Shown here piece by piece: positions 42,983 through 51,539 of a DNA stretch of 64,000 nt (its first letter is position 1; each line of letters starts with the position of its first letter). The position numbers and the translations under genes are program-made. The stretch is from Solirubrobacteraceae bacterium. GTDB lineage: Bacteria > Actinomycetota > Thermoleophilia > Solirubrobacterales > Solirubrobacteraceae. The notes below the pieces were generated by a model. It saw only the letters and a list, made by a program, of their open reading frames with translations, had not been told where the DNA came from and searched no databases. Where the stretch lies: positions 239,383 through 303,382 of the forward strand of contig JAUJOF010000002.1 in the NCBI GenBank assembly GCA_030447785.1, read 5' to 3'.

Positions 42983-43450
42983 ATGGCTCAGCAGCTCAAT
43001 GTTCAGGACCTGGCGATCCGCTCTGGCGCCTTCGACGGGCATGAGCCGATCCCCGAGCGCCACACCGGCGACGGTGAGGACGTCTCGCCGGCGCTTGAGT
43101 GGAGCGGGGTGCCCGACGGCACCCGCTCGTTGGCCGTCGTGGTGTACGACCCCGATGCCCCGCTGGTGGACGGGTTCACCCACTGGGTGGCCTACAACAT
43201 CCCCGGCGAGGCCAGCGGCCTGCCCGAGGGCGGTGAGGGCGCCACCCCCGGTGCCAACTCGTTTGGCAACCAGCGCTACGACGGTCCTGCGCCGCCGCCG
43301 GGCCACGGGCGCCACCATTACTACTTCTGGGTCTATGCCCTGGACGCCGACCTGGAGCTCGAGGCGGGCCTTGACCGCCGGGAGCTGCTGTCGCGCATCG
43401 AAGACCACGTCATCGAGCAGGCACGGACCATCGGCACCTATGAGCACTGA
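42983..43450 (+). CDS. YbhB/YbcL family PEBP-like protein
   Basis: A 155-residue protein with the phosphatidylethanolamine-binding fold signatures: ERHTGDGEDVSPALEWSGVP, VVVYDPDAPLVDGFTHWVAYNIP and GRHHYYFWVYALD. The anion-binding site residues (DPDAP and HW) are present. AGGAG lies four bases before ATG 42983; the adjacent ATG 42980 is possible. Ligand unknown. Confidence 0.9.
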   Translation: MAQQLNVQDLAIRSGAFDGHEPIPERHTGDGEDVSPALEWSGVPDGTRSLAVVVYDPDAPLVDGFTHWVAYNIPGEASGLPEGGEGATPGANSFGNQRYDGPAPPPGHGRHHYYFWVYALDADLELEAGLDRRELLSRIEDHVIEQARTIGTYEH

Positions 43451-43474
43451 GGACGCCCCGCTGACGAGCTCGCC

Positions 43475-43564
43475 GTGAGCGAACCCGTCCGGCTCGGGCT
43501 CGATCTCGGCACCCAGAGCGTGCGTGGCCGTGTCGGGGTCGGCGACGTGCTCGCCGGCGCCTCG
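43475..43564 (+). pseudogene. relic of an FGGY-kinase start, similar to the kinase 0.8 kb downstream
   Basis: From GTG 43475 the frame reads VSEPVRLGLDLGTQSVRG, closely matching VSHPVWLGLDLGTQSARA at the start of the kinase at 44317; most bases over the first 55 agree. The next part resembles the kinase only if one frame shift is assumed (AVSGS, DVLAGAS against AVSASG, AILASAS). The similarity then ends. It looks like the leftover start of a duplicated kinase gene. Confidence 0.6.
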
Positions 43565-43656
43565 TGCGGCAACTTCCGGACCGGGAGATTGTTCTACCGG
43601 GCGGATTCGCTGCGGTCCGCCCTCTTCCGACCCGATGTTTGACAAAGGAGCCCGCG

Positions 43657-44208
43657 TTGCCTCGCTTGACCCGACCCCTTCTCCTCGCCGCGACGGTCGC
43701 GGCGTCTGCGCTGGTCCTGACCGCCGGGGGGGCCGTCGCCGCAAAGATCGTGGCAACCTCCGGCCCCGACACCATCGTGGGCACCGACGAGCGGGACCGC
43801 ATCTTCGCCAAGGAGGGCGATGACACCGTCGATGCCAGAGGCGGGCGGGATCGGGTCCGCGCCGGCGAGGGCAACGATCGCGTCGAGGGGGGCGCCGGGC
43901 GCGACCTCCTCGGCGGCGGCAAGGGTGACGACACCCTCTCCGGCGGCGACGGACGCGACGTGATCTTCCCGAGGCTGGGCGCCGACACCGTGGACGGCGG
44001 CGCAGGGCCGGACGTCATCTTCGCGCGGTCCCGCGACGACGCGAGCGTGCCCGGGGTCGACACGGTCCGTGGCGGGAGCGGCCGGGACTTCGTCAACGTC
44101 CGCGACGGAGAGGCCGACCAGGTCGAGTGCGGGACAGAACACGACCGCGTCGTGGCCGACCGCGCGGACGTGGTCGCCGCCGACTGCGAGCGCCTGCGCC
44201 GGCGCTAG
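43657..44208 (+). CDS. secreted RTX-type calcium-binding repeat protein
   Basis: A 183-residue product from TTG 43657, preceded by AAAGGAG at six bases. A signal peptide (LLLAATVAASALVLTAGGAVAA) is followed by glycine/aspartate nonapeptide repeats: GPDTIVGTDERDRIFAKEG, GGRDRVRAGEGNDRVEGGAG, GGGKGDDTLSGGDGRD and so on, the RTX parallel beta-roll that binds calcium. No protease or other domain is attached. Situated between the kinase relic and the intact kinase. Confidence 0.82.
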   Translation: MPRLTRPLLLAATVAASALVLTAGGAVAAKIVATSGPDTIVGTDERDRIFAKEGDDTVDARGGRDRVRAGEGNDRVEGGAGRDLLGGGKGDDTLSGGDGRDVIFPRLGADTVDGGAGPDVIFARSRDDASVPGVDTVRGGSGRDFVNVRDGEADQVECGTEHDRVVADRADVVAADCERLRRR

Positions 44209-44316
44209 CCGACATGCTCCCGGGCGGCGGGAAGCCTTCCGCCGCCCCTGTGAAGCCGCCGCTGCCCTGTACGACCCCCTCAGCATCCGCCCCGTGCCCG
44301 CGCCGAGCCCCCGGCC

Positions 44317-45786
44317 GTGAGCCATCCCGTCTGGCTTGGACTCGATCTCGGGACCCAGAGCGCGCGCGCCCTGGCGGTGTCGGCCAGCGGCGCCATCCTG
44401 GCCAGCGCTTCGCGCCCGCTGACCAGCCACCGCGACGGTGCCCGCCACGAGCAGGACCCCCGCGAGTGGTGGAGAGCCCTGGCGACGGCCTGCCGCGAGG
44501 CACTGGCCGGGCTGACGGGGCAGCCGATCGGAGGGCTGGCGCTCTGCGCCACCTCGGGGACCGTGCTGCTCGTGGACTCCGCGGGCGATCCGATCTCCGC
44601 CGGTCTCATGTACGACGACTCCCGTGCGGTCGACGACGCCCGGCGCGCCAACGAGGCGGGCGCCGCCGTGTGGGACTCGCTGGGCTATCGCATGCAGCCG
44701 GCCTGGGCCCTTCCCAAGCTGCTGTGGCTCCTGCGCGAGCACGACGAGAGGGTGCAAGACGCCCGACTGGCCCACCAGGTCGACTTCGTGACGCGCAGGC
44801 TCGTCGGGCACGACGTGCCCACCGACAGCAGCCACGCGCTGAAGAGCGGCTACGACCTGCTCCACGACGCCTGGCCACACGAGGTCATGACCGAGCTGGG
44901 CGTCCCCTCCGGGCTGCTGCCCGACGTCGTGCGCTCCGGCGCGCGGCTGGGAACGGTGGGCCGCGCCGCGACCGAGGCGACGGGCATTCCCGAGGGAACC
45001 CCCGTGATCGCCGGCATGACCGACGGCTGCGCCGCGCAACTGGCCACGGGCGCGCTGAGCCCGGGCAGCTGGAGCTCGGTGCTCGGGACGACGCTCGCGC
45101 TCAAGGGGGTGACGTGCGAGCTGATCCGCGACCCGCTGGGCGCTGTCTACTCACACCGCTCGCCCGACGGCGGCTGGCTGCCGGGCGGCGCTTCGAGCGT
45201 CGGCGCCGGCGTGCTCTCCACCCGCTTCGAGGGCCGCGACCTCCAGGCGCTCGAGCGCCGCGCGGCCGAGCGCGAGCCGGCGGGCGTGCTCGCCTACCCA
45301 CTCGTCTCGTCGGGTGAGCGCTTCCCATTCGTCGCACCGGAGGCCGAGGGCTTCGTGCTGGGCGAGCCCGACGACGAGAGCGAGCACTACGCCGCACTGC
45401 TGCAGGGCGTGGCCTACGTCGAGCGGCTGTGCTTCGACCACCTCGATCGCCTCGGAGCGCCCACCGACGGCCAGCTCAGCCTCACCGGCGGCGCGACGCG
45501 CAGCCGCTACTGGTGCCAGCTGCGCGCCGACGTGCTGGGCCGAGCGGTCCGGCTGCCCGAGCAGGCCGAGGCCGCGCTGGGCATGGCCGTGCTCGCCGCC
45601 TCCGAGGGCCGCTCCTGTTCGGAGGTCGCCGCCCGGATGGTGGGCGTGCGCGAGGTCATCGAGCCGCGCCCTGACCGCGACGGCCGGTTCGCCGAGCCCT
45701 ACGTCCGCTTCGTCGACGAGCTCGAGCGCCGAGGCTGGCTCGACCCCGGCGTCGCCGAACATGCCCGTGCGAGGGCCGCGCGATGA
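44317..45786 (+). CDS. FGGY family carbohydrate kinase (xylulokinase-like)
   Basis: A 489-residue sugar kinase from GTG 44317. The phosphate-1 loop LGLDLGTQSARALAV, the base GMTDGCAAQLATG with the catalytic Asp, WSSVLGTTLALKG, and the adenosine motif LTGGATRSRYWCQLRADVLG are visible. The closest subfamilies are xylulokinase/ribulokinase-like; the substrate cannot be fixed here. No isomerase or transporter gene lies nearby. Confidence 0.87.
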   Translation: MSHPVWLGLDLGTQSARALAVSASGAILASASRPLTSHRDGARHEQDPREWWRALATACREALAGLTGQPIGGLALCATSGTVLLVDSAGDPISAGLMYDDSRAVDDARRANEAGAAVWDSLGYRMQPAWALPKLLWLLREHDERVQDARLAHQVDFVTRRLVGHDVPTDSSHALKSGYDLLHDAWPHEVMTELGVPSGLLPDVVRSGARLGTVGRAATEATGIPEGTPVIAGMTDGCAAQLATGALSPGSWSSVLGTTLALKGVTCELIRDPLGAVYSHRSPDGGWLPGGASSVGAGVLSTRFEGRDLQALERRAAEREPAGVLAYPLVSSGERFPFVAPEAEGFVLGEPDDESEHYAALLQGVAYVERLCFDHLDRLGAPTDGQLSLTGGATRSRYWCQLRADVLGRAVRLPEQAEAALGMAVLAASEGRSCSEVAARMVGVREVIEPRPDRDGRFAEPYVRFVDELERRGWLDPGVAEHARARAAR

Positions 45787-45897
45787 CGGCTGGCTCTGGC
45801 CCCCGGCCCACGCCCACGTCGCGACGCGCGACGTCCCGGCCACGCGGTCGAGCCGGCCAAGCAGGTAGCCGAAGGCCGAGCAGGGTAGTTGCGACCC

Positions 45898-46149
45898 GTG
45901 GCAGACTCGAGCACGAGCAGGACGCTGACCCTCACCACGGGCGGGATCACGTTGCTGGGCGTGCTGGTGAGTGTCGGGGTGACCGTCGCCTTCGGAATCA
46001 AGGCCGACTGGTGGATCCGCGTCCTTGCCGGGGTGGGGACCACGGTGATCCTGATCGTGGTGGTGAAGCTTGGAACGTCTGCGGGGCACGGACCGCTCGC
46101 CCGCGTAGCCCGTTGGACGATCGGGTCCACCCCAGACGACCGTTCCTGA
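45898..46149 (+). CDS. small two-helix membrane protein
   Basis: An 83-residue product from GTG 45898 (TTG 45889 possible). Two hydrophobic segments, GITLLGVLVSVGVTVAFGI and VLAGVGTTVILIVVVKLG, with short polar ends. No motif recognised and no strong ribosome site, so moderate support. Confidence 0.5.
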   Translation: MADSSTSRTLTLTTGGITLLGVLVSVGVTVAFGIKADWWIRVLAGVGTTVILIVVVKLGTSAGHGPLARVARWTIGSTPDDRS

Positions 46150-46314
46150 CGAGCGCGCCGTGGCGGCCGCCGCGGCTCGCCCGCTGCGCGAGCCGAGCCT
46201 GCGGTGGACCGTGCGCGCACCGCGCACACTCTTGTCGAGGGCGATGACGGTGAGGCGGTCGCGCGATGCGATACTCCGATGTCGTCTGCGATCGCCAGCC
46301 CAAGGAGGCGAGAT

Positions 46315-46614
46315 ATGGCCGCTCGAGTGGAGAAGGCGGAGGGAGCTGCGCCCAGCCGGGAGCAGATCGAGGCCACCTTCCAGCAGGAGGGCCTTCGCCC
46401 GCACGAGTGGGGAAACGCTCCTGCGGACCGCTACGACTGGCACTCACACACCTACCAGAAGGTGCTCTACTGCGTGTCGGGCAGCATCGTCTTCCACACC
46501 CCGGACGGGGACCTGGAGCTCGGGGCCGGGGACCGACTGGAGGTGGACTCCGGGACCGAGCACGCCGCCACCGTCGGGCCGGATGGTGTCACGTGCCTGG
46601 AGGCGGCACGCTGA
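46315..46614 (+). CDS. small cupin-domain protein
   Basis: A 99-residue single-domain cupin from ATG 46315 with AAGGAGG six bases upstream. The metal-binding histidines fall in WHSHTYQKVLYCVSGSIVFH and the second motif in GAGDRLEVDSGTEHAA. No enzyme or sensor domain is attached; substrate unknown. Confidence 0.82.
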   Translation: MAARVEKAEGAAPSREQIEATFQQEGLRPHEWGNAPADRYDWHSHTYQKVLYCVSGSIVFHTPDGDLELGAGDRLEVDSGTEHAATVGPDGVTCLEAAR

Positions 46615-46805
46615 GAGGCCTGCCTCTCGAAGCTTGACAAGTGACCGCGCGCCACCTGTCCTGACCCGGCGCGTGGCGGGGGCAGGTCGAGCCTGCTGGG
46701 GCGATGATCGGCCGACCCGCTGCTGCGGGCCGGCCGATGCAGCCTGCGCGCCGAGGGCCAGGGGTTTGGTCCGCCCCCACCCGGTGCGCAGCCTGCTGCT
46801 CTCGA

Positions 46806-46997
46806 TCAGGCCGGCGGCCTGTCGACGGCGGTGCGGCCGCGGGCAAGCACGAGGAGCGAGGCGAAAACCCCGACGACGCCGACGATGATGAGAATCCATC
46901 CGGCGGTGTTGATGCTGAAGCCCTCGACACTCGCGTTGACGGCGAAGGCCAAGACCGCGCCCAGGGCGATCAGGAAGAGTGAGATACCTATGTACAT
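46806..46997 (-). CDS. DUF6458-like small membrane protein
   Basis: A 63-residue protein with two helices, ISLFLIALGAVLAFAV and GWILIIVGVVGVFASLLVLA, the pattern of the DUF6458 family common in actinomycetes. Function unknown. It converges with the cupin gene. Confidence 0.75.
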   Translation of the reverse strand: MYIGISLFLIALGAVLAFAVNASVEGFSINTAGWILIIVGVVGVFASLLVLARGRTAVDRPPA

Positions 46998-47096
46998 GGT
47001 CGTCGTGTACCCGGTCGTCGGAGAAGCGGTCGCTGAGTCGTACGAGTGTCCACCCCGGCGGCCCCCTGAACCTCAAGCTCCCACCGACCTCCGCCG

Positions 47097-48836
47097 ATGA
47101 ATGACCACATGCAGATTCTCCGGAGAGCTTCCCCTTTGCCTGTTCCCGGCATGTTCGCCCTGCTGGCCATGCTGCTCGCCGTCCTGACGTCGGTTGTCCT
47201 GGCGCGTCCCGCGCATGCCGCCGAGACGGGGTTCGTGCCGTCGCTGAACCAGACCGTCGACGGGCCCCAGCAGGCCTCCGGGCTGGGCGTCGGCTGGGTG
47301 CGGCTGTTCGTCAACTGGGGAGGCATCGAGCCATCCGACGATGTCTACAACGCCAATGCCGTCAACGAGCTGCGCAACACCGCCGCCGCCTACCGCGCCC
47401 GGGGCGTGAAGGTCCTGGCCGTCGTGACGGGGTCGCCGTCCTGGGCGTCGGGCAGCAACAGCGGCATCGCCCCGCCGAGGGACCCGGCCAAGTACGCCGA
47501 GATGATGGGCTACCTCGTGAGCCAAGCCCCCAGTGTCAACGCCTGGGAGGTGTGGAACGAGCCCGACGAGGGCGAGTTCTGGCTGGGCGGCCCGCAGCCC
47601 GCCGCCTACGCCGCGCTGCTGCGCGCCACCTATCCGGTCGTCAAGGCGCGCAACCCCAACGCGACCGTGGTCAGCGCCGGCATGGTCGGCAACAACTTCG
47701 ACTTCCTGGAGGCCCTCTACGCCCACGGCGCCAAGGACAACTTCGACGCCGTCGGGGTCCACACCGACACCGCCTGCCTGATCGCGGGGCCGGACGCCTA
47801 CTACCGCGAGCCGGACGGGCGCATCGGCCGGTACGCGTTCACCGGCTACCGGGAGGTCCACCACGTCATGGCCCGCCATGGCGACGGCCACAAGCCCATC
47901 TGGATGACCGAGCTGGGCTGGAACACCACCTCCACGGCACCGAACTCCTGCCAGAACGGCGCCTGGGCCGGAACCAAGCCCGCGGGCGTCAGCGAAGAGC
48001 AACAGGCGCAGTTCCTCACCCAGGCCTACGAGTGCATGGCCGCCGACCCGTACTTGACGGTCACCATGTGGTTCTCCCTGCAGGACATCCGCGACTTCCC
48101 CGGCTACGCGGCCGGGCTGGGCCTCATGCGCACCGACGGCTCCGCCAAGCCCGCCCACGCGGCCATGAAGGCGCTCAGAAACAGCGCGAGCGTCGCCCCC
48201 AACCGGTCATGCGGGGGCGTGGTCGACCACGAGCCCCCGACCGTGAGCGTCTCGCAGCCGACCGACGGGCTGCGCTTCACCGACCGCCTGTCGGTCGGCG
48301 CGTCCGGGGCCGACGCGCCCGGCGGGACGGGCATGAAGCACATCGAGCTGCTCGCTGACGGCCAGCACATCCTCAACTTCAAGGGCGACAGCTTCAAGCT
48401 CGACCCCTGGTACAACTCCCGCGACCGGCTCTCGCTGGGCACGCACACCCTGACCTTCCGCGCCTACGACGAGGCCGGCAACACCGCCGAGCGCAGCGTG
48501 ACCGTCGAGAAGGTGGCGGCCGACCAGCTGGCGCCCATCACCACCAAGACGACCCTGCAGCGCCCACGCGTTCGCGGGCGCCGCGTGACCCTGCGCGGGC
48601 GGTTCACTCCGGCAACCGCCCAGCCGCCGGTCGCCGGCCGCGTCTACATCAGCGTCGAGCGGCGTATCCGTGGGCGCTACCGGCGCGTGAAGCTGGTCTC
48701 CGCCAAGACGCCGGGGGCCTACAGCCGGACGCTCACGCTTCGCACCCGGGGCCGCTACCGGGCGCTCACGCGCTACAAGGGCCGGGCGCCCCACCTGGCC
48801 TCACGCTCCGGCTACCGCAGATTCACCGTTCGCTAG
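47097..48836 (+). CDS. secreted glycoside hydrolase-like protein with Ig-like C-terminus
   Basis: A 579-residue exported protein (signal FALLAMLLAVLTSVVLARPAHA). The first 350 residues form a (beta/alpha)8-type glycosidase: VRLFVNWGGIEP, NAWEVWNEPDEGEFWLGG with the likely acid/base Glu, and PIWMTELGWNTTS with the likely nucleophile Glu, as in GH5/GH39-type clan A enzymes. Residues about 375-470 are an Ig-like domain (PPTVSVSQPTDGLRFTD; GTHTLTFRAYDEAGNTAE) and the tail has Arg-rich strands. The natural glycan is unknown. A second ATG at 47109 is possible. Confidence 0.82.
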   Translation: MNDHMQILRRASPLPVPGMFALLAMLLAVLTSVVLARPAHAAETGFVPSLNQTVDGPQQASGLGVGWVRLFVNWGGIEPSDDVYNANAVNELRNTAAAYRARGVKVLAVVTGSPSWASGSNSGIAPPRDPAKYAEMMGYLVSQAPSVNAWEVWNEPDEGEFWLGGPQPAAYAALLRATYPVVKARNPNATVVSAGMVGNNFDFLEALYAHGAKDNFDAVGVHTDTACLIAGPDAYYREPDGRIGRYAFTGYREVHHVMARHGDGHKPIWMTELGWNTTSTAPNSCQNGAWAGTKPAGVSEEQQAQFLTQAYECMAADPYLTVTMWFSLQDIRDFPGYAAGLGLMRTDGSAKPAHAAMKALRNSASVAPNRSCGGVVDHEPPTVSVSQPTDGLRFTDRLSVGASGADAPGGTGMKHIELLADGQHILNFKGDSFKLDPWYNSRDRLSLGTHTLTFRAYDEAGNTAERSVTVEKVAADQLAPITTKTTLQRPRVRGRRVTLRGRFTPATAQPPVAGRVYISVERRIRGRYRRVKLVSAKTPGAYSRTLTLRTRGRYRALTRYKGRAPHLASRSGYRRFTVR

Positions 48837-48950
48837 GGGTGCCGGAGGCGGCCCGCGGGTGGCGGAGCGGCCAGATGGCCGCGGAGCCGGGTCCCGCGCT
48901 AGGTCACCCGCCGGAGGCGGGCCCCCAGGTCGCGAAAGCGACACCAGCTC

Positions 48951-49328
48951 CTAGACCGGGGTGCGCGGGCGCTCCCACTCCCGCCGCGCGCGGTCGAAGG
49001 CATCCCAGTCCAGGCCGGGGCCGCTGTGGGGCGGCCCGGGGTCGTCCTCCCCGCCGCCTCCGCCGCCGCCTCCGCCGCCTCCGCGGCCCAGCCAGCCGGC
49101 GATGCACAGCGCCTCGACGCCCAGCGCCAGCGAGAGCCCGGCCATCGCCGGGCTGAGGTGGGCGAGCACCAGCCCGCCCAGGCAGATCGCCACGCCCAGG
49201 CCGCCCACCACCGCCACCGCGGTGGAGGAGGCCCGCCGGCGCGGCGGCGGGCCGAGAAAGGCGAACCACAGCGAGCCGAAGAGCAGTCCGGCCAGCGACA
49301 CCTCGACCTCCAGGGGCAGCCTGCTCAC
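48951..49328 (-). CDS. hypothetical membrane protein with polyglycine linker
   Basis: A 125-residue product from GTG 49328, overlapping the DUF72 stop (GTGA). Three hydrophobic segments (VSLAGLLFGSLWFAFLG, TAVAVVGGLGVAICLGGLVLA, AGLSLALGVEALCIAGWLG) are followed by about eleven consecutive glycines and a polar tail with WDAFDRARREWERP. No family recognised. Confidence 0.65.
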   Translation of the reverse strand: MSRLPLEVEVSLAGLLFGSLWFAFLGPPPRRRASSTAVAVVGGLGVAICLGGLVLAHLSPAMAGLSLALGVEALCIAGWLGRGGGGGGGGGGGEDDPGPPHSGPGLDWDAFDRARREWERPRTPV

Positions 49329-50257
49329 AGCAGCGCCTCCTGCGCCGGCGCACGGTCGGGCGGCGGACCCGGGTCCTGGCCGGCCAGCTCGCGCAGGCGC
49401 CGGGCGGCCACGGGGGCGTCGGAGCCGCGGTTGTTGTTGAACATCATGCGCACGGCGGGGACCTGTCGGGCCAGGCCCTCCAGCCGGCCGCGGATCTCCT
49501 CAAGCTCGCCGTCGTCGTAGCGCCAGCCGAAGCGCTCGGCCACCGAGCGCCCGTGCAGGTATCCCTCCAGGTTGCGCCCGTGGGCGCGGAAGTAGGCCAG
49601 GTCGGGGCGGGTGGTCGCGTCCACCGGCGGAGGCAGGGTGGGCGCCCCGCCCTGGGGACCGTCGAGGCACACGTAGGCCGCCTTGTGGTCCTCGAGCCAG
49701 TCCAGCGTGGCCTGCAGGCGCGCGCCCTCCGACCAGGCGCGGTGGCGCAGCTCGACGGCCACGGGCGCCGTGGGCGTGAGGCGCGCGAGCAGGCCCGCGA
49801 GCTCGTCCAGGTCGTGGCGCCCGGGCGCGAAGGCGGGCGTGAGCTGCAACAGGAAGGAGGCCAGCTTGCCGGCCTCGCACAGCGGGGTGACGGCCTCGGC
49901 GATCCGATCGGCCAGCGCCGCCTCCAAACCCCCGTCCAGCGCCACCCGGCCGCGCCCGGTGGTCCGCGCCTGTGCGCGCAGGTCGGGGGGCAGGCTGTCG
50001 GGCGCCGCCGCGTGGCGGCTGAGCAGGCGGTGCAGCTTCACGTCGAAGGTGAAGCCCGCGGGCGTGGCGTGCGCCCACCGGGCGACCGTGCCCGCGTCGG
50101 GCACGGCATAGAAGGTCGCGTTGACCTCCACCGCCTCGAAGCGTTGCGCATACCACGCGAGGCGGTCGCGGGCGGGCAGGTGGCGCGGATACCATTCCCC
50201 GACGAAGCCGGGGTCAGCCCAGCTGGAGGTGCCGATGATCAGCCGGCCGGCTCCCAT
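49325..50257 (-). CDS. DUF72 domain protein
   Basis: A 310-residue protein with the DUF72 (YecE-like) TIM-barrel pattern: IGTSSWADPGF, WYAQRFEAVEVNATFYAVP, WAHATPAGFTFDVKLHRLLS, VAVELRHRAWSEG and VRMMFNNNRGSDAPVAARRL. The biochemical activity of the family is unknown. The ATG at 50257 fits the motif start. Confidence 0.9.
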   Translation of the reverse strand: MGAGRLIIGTSSWADPGFVGEWYPRHLPARDRLAWYAQRFEAVEVNATFYAVPDAGTVARWAHATPAGFTFDVKLHRLLSRHAAAPDSLPPDLRAQARTTGRGRVALDGGLEAALADRIAEAVTPLCEAGKLASFLLQLTPAFAPGRHDLDELAGLLARLTPTAPVAVELRHRAWSEGARLQATLDWLEDHKAAYVCLDGPQGGAPTLPPPVDATTRPDLAYFRAHGRNLEGYLHGRSVAERFGWRYDDGELEEIRGRLEGLARQVPAVRMMFNNNRGSDAPVAARRLRELAGQDPGPPPDRAPAQEALL

Positions 50258-50342
50258 GCCGGCGGTGTTACCCAGGCGACCGGCCGGCCATCACGGGAGG
50301 GGCCGCCGGTTCGGGCGCGGGGCGCGAGGGCAGCGCATCGCC

Positions 50343-51539
50343 GTGGAGTTCCACCTCGTCGTGCTTCTGCTCGGGGGGCTCGTCCTCGGCCTGGGCGTGA
50401 CCGCGAACGCGCTCAAGCGCGTATGGCTGAGCGCCCCGCTGCTGGCCTTGGCCATCGGCGTGGTGGTGGGCCCCGAGGTCACCGGGCTGGTGGACCTCGA
50501 GTGACTGGGCGACCCGCGCACGGTCCTCAAGGACCTCGCCGAGCTCACGCTGGCCATCTCGCTGACCGCCACCGCACTGCAGATCAGCCGCAGCGACCTG
50601 CGCGAGAACCTGCGCCGCGCCGGCGCGCTGCTCACGCTCGGGATGGTGGGCATGTTCGCGGCGACGTCGCTGGGCGCGTGGCTCCTGCTGGACCTGCCCT
50701 TCTGGGCCGCCGTGCTGCTGGGCGCCATCCTCACCCCCACCGATCCGGTGGTGGCCTCCACGCTGGTCACCGGGCCGCTGGCGGAGCGCTGCCTGCCCCG
50801 CTGGCTGCGGCGCTCGCTGCAGATCGAGTCGGGCGCCAACGACGGGCTGGCCATCGTCTTCGTCCTGCTCCCGGCGGTGGTCGTGGCCGAGGGGGTGGGC
50901 GCCTGGGTCGGGGAGGCCGCGAAGGAGGTGGGGATCGGCCTCGGCCTGGGCGTGGTCACCGGGCTGATCGCCGCCTGGGCGGTGCGCACCAGCCGGCGCA
51001 CCGGGTCCTACAGCGAGGAGTACGTGCTGGCGGTGGGCGTGGGACTGGCCTTGGTCAACGTCGCCGGCGCGGAGCTGGTGCAGGGATCGGGGATATTGGC
51101 GGCGTTCGTCAGCGGCCTGGTGTTCAGCGAGATCCTGCACGAGGAGGCAGCCGAGCCGCTCGAGCACGTCCAGAGCGCCGTGGAGCAGCTGTTCATCCTG
51201 CCCGTCTTCGCCCTCTTCGGGCTGCTGCTGCCGTGGGACGCGTGGACGGGCCTGGGGCTGGGCGGTCTGGCCTTCGCCGCCTGGGCGCTGCTGGTGCGCC
51301 GCCCGCCGGCGGTCAGCGCCGCGCTCGCGGCGGGAACACGGACCGGACGCCGGGGCACCGCGTTCCTGGCCTGGTTCGGCCCGCTGGGCGTCGCGGCGAT
51401 GTACTACGTGACCTTCGTGGAGGAGTTCAACCCGGCGCGCTACGACACCGTCTTCGCCGCAGCCACCCTGGCCATCGCCGCGTCGATCGTCGCCCACAGC
51501 GTCACCGCGACGCCCTGGGTGCGGCGCTATGGACGCTAG
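50343..51539 (+). pseudogene. CPA1-type Na+(K+)/H+ antiporter interrupted by an in-frame UGA
   Basis: From GTG 50343 the frame encodes the first helices (VEFHLVVLLLGGLVLGLG; VVGPEVTGLVDLE), meets TGA at 50502-50504, then continues in the same frame with LGDPRTVLKDLAELTLAISL, GAILTPTDPVVASTLVTGPLAE, LQIESGANDGLAIVFVLLP and PLGVAAMYYVTFVEEFNP. The length without the stop is 398 codons, normal for CPA1 antiporters, with the ion-binding TPTDPVVAS and SGANDGLA motifs. Relatives have a Trp at the stop site (LEWLGDP), so one G-to-A change of TGG explains it. The larger part could restart at ATG 50643 but would miss two or three helices. Confidence 0.82.

Noticed and set aside
40610-43756. 1048-codon minus-strand frame opposite mrpF, mrpG, the YVTN gene and PEBP gene
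   Set aside because: It spans four genes of the other strand, has no domain and no ribosome site.
49040-49085. CCGCCGCCTCC-type repetitive run considered as a microsatellite or CRISPR-like repeat
   Set aside because: It simply encodes the polyglycine linker of a minus-strand gene; there are no spacers.
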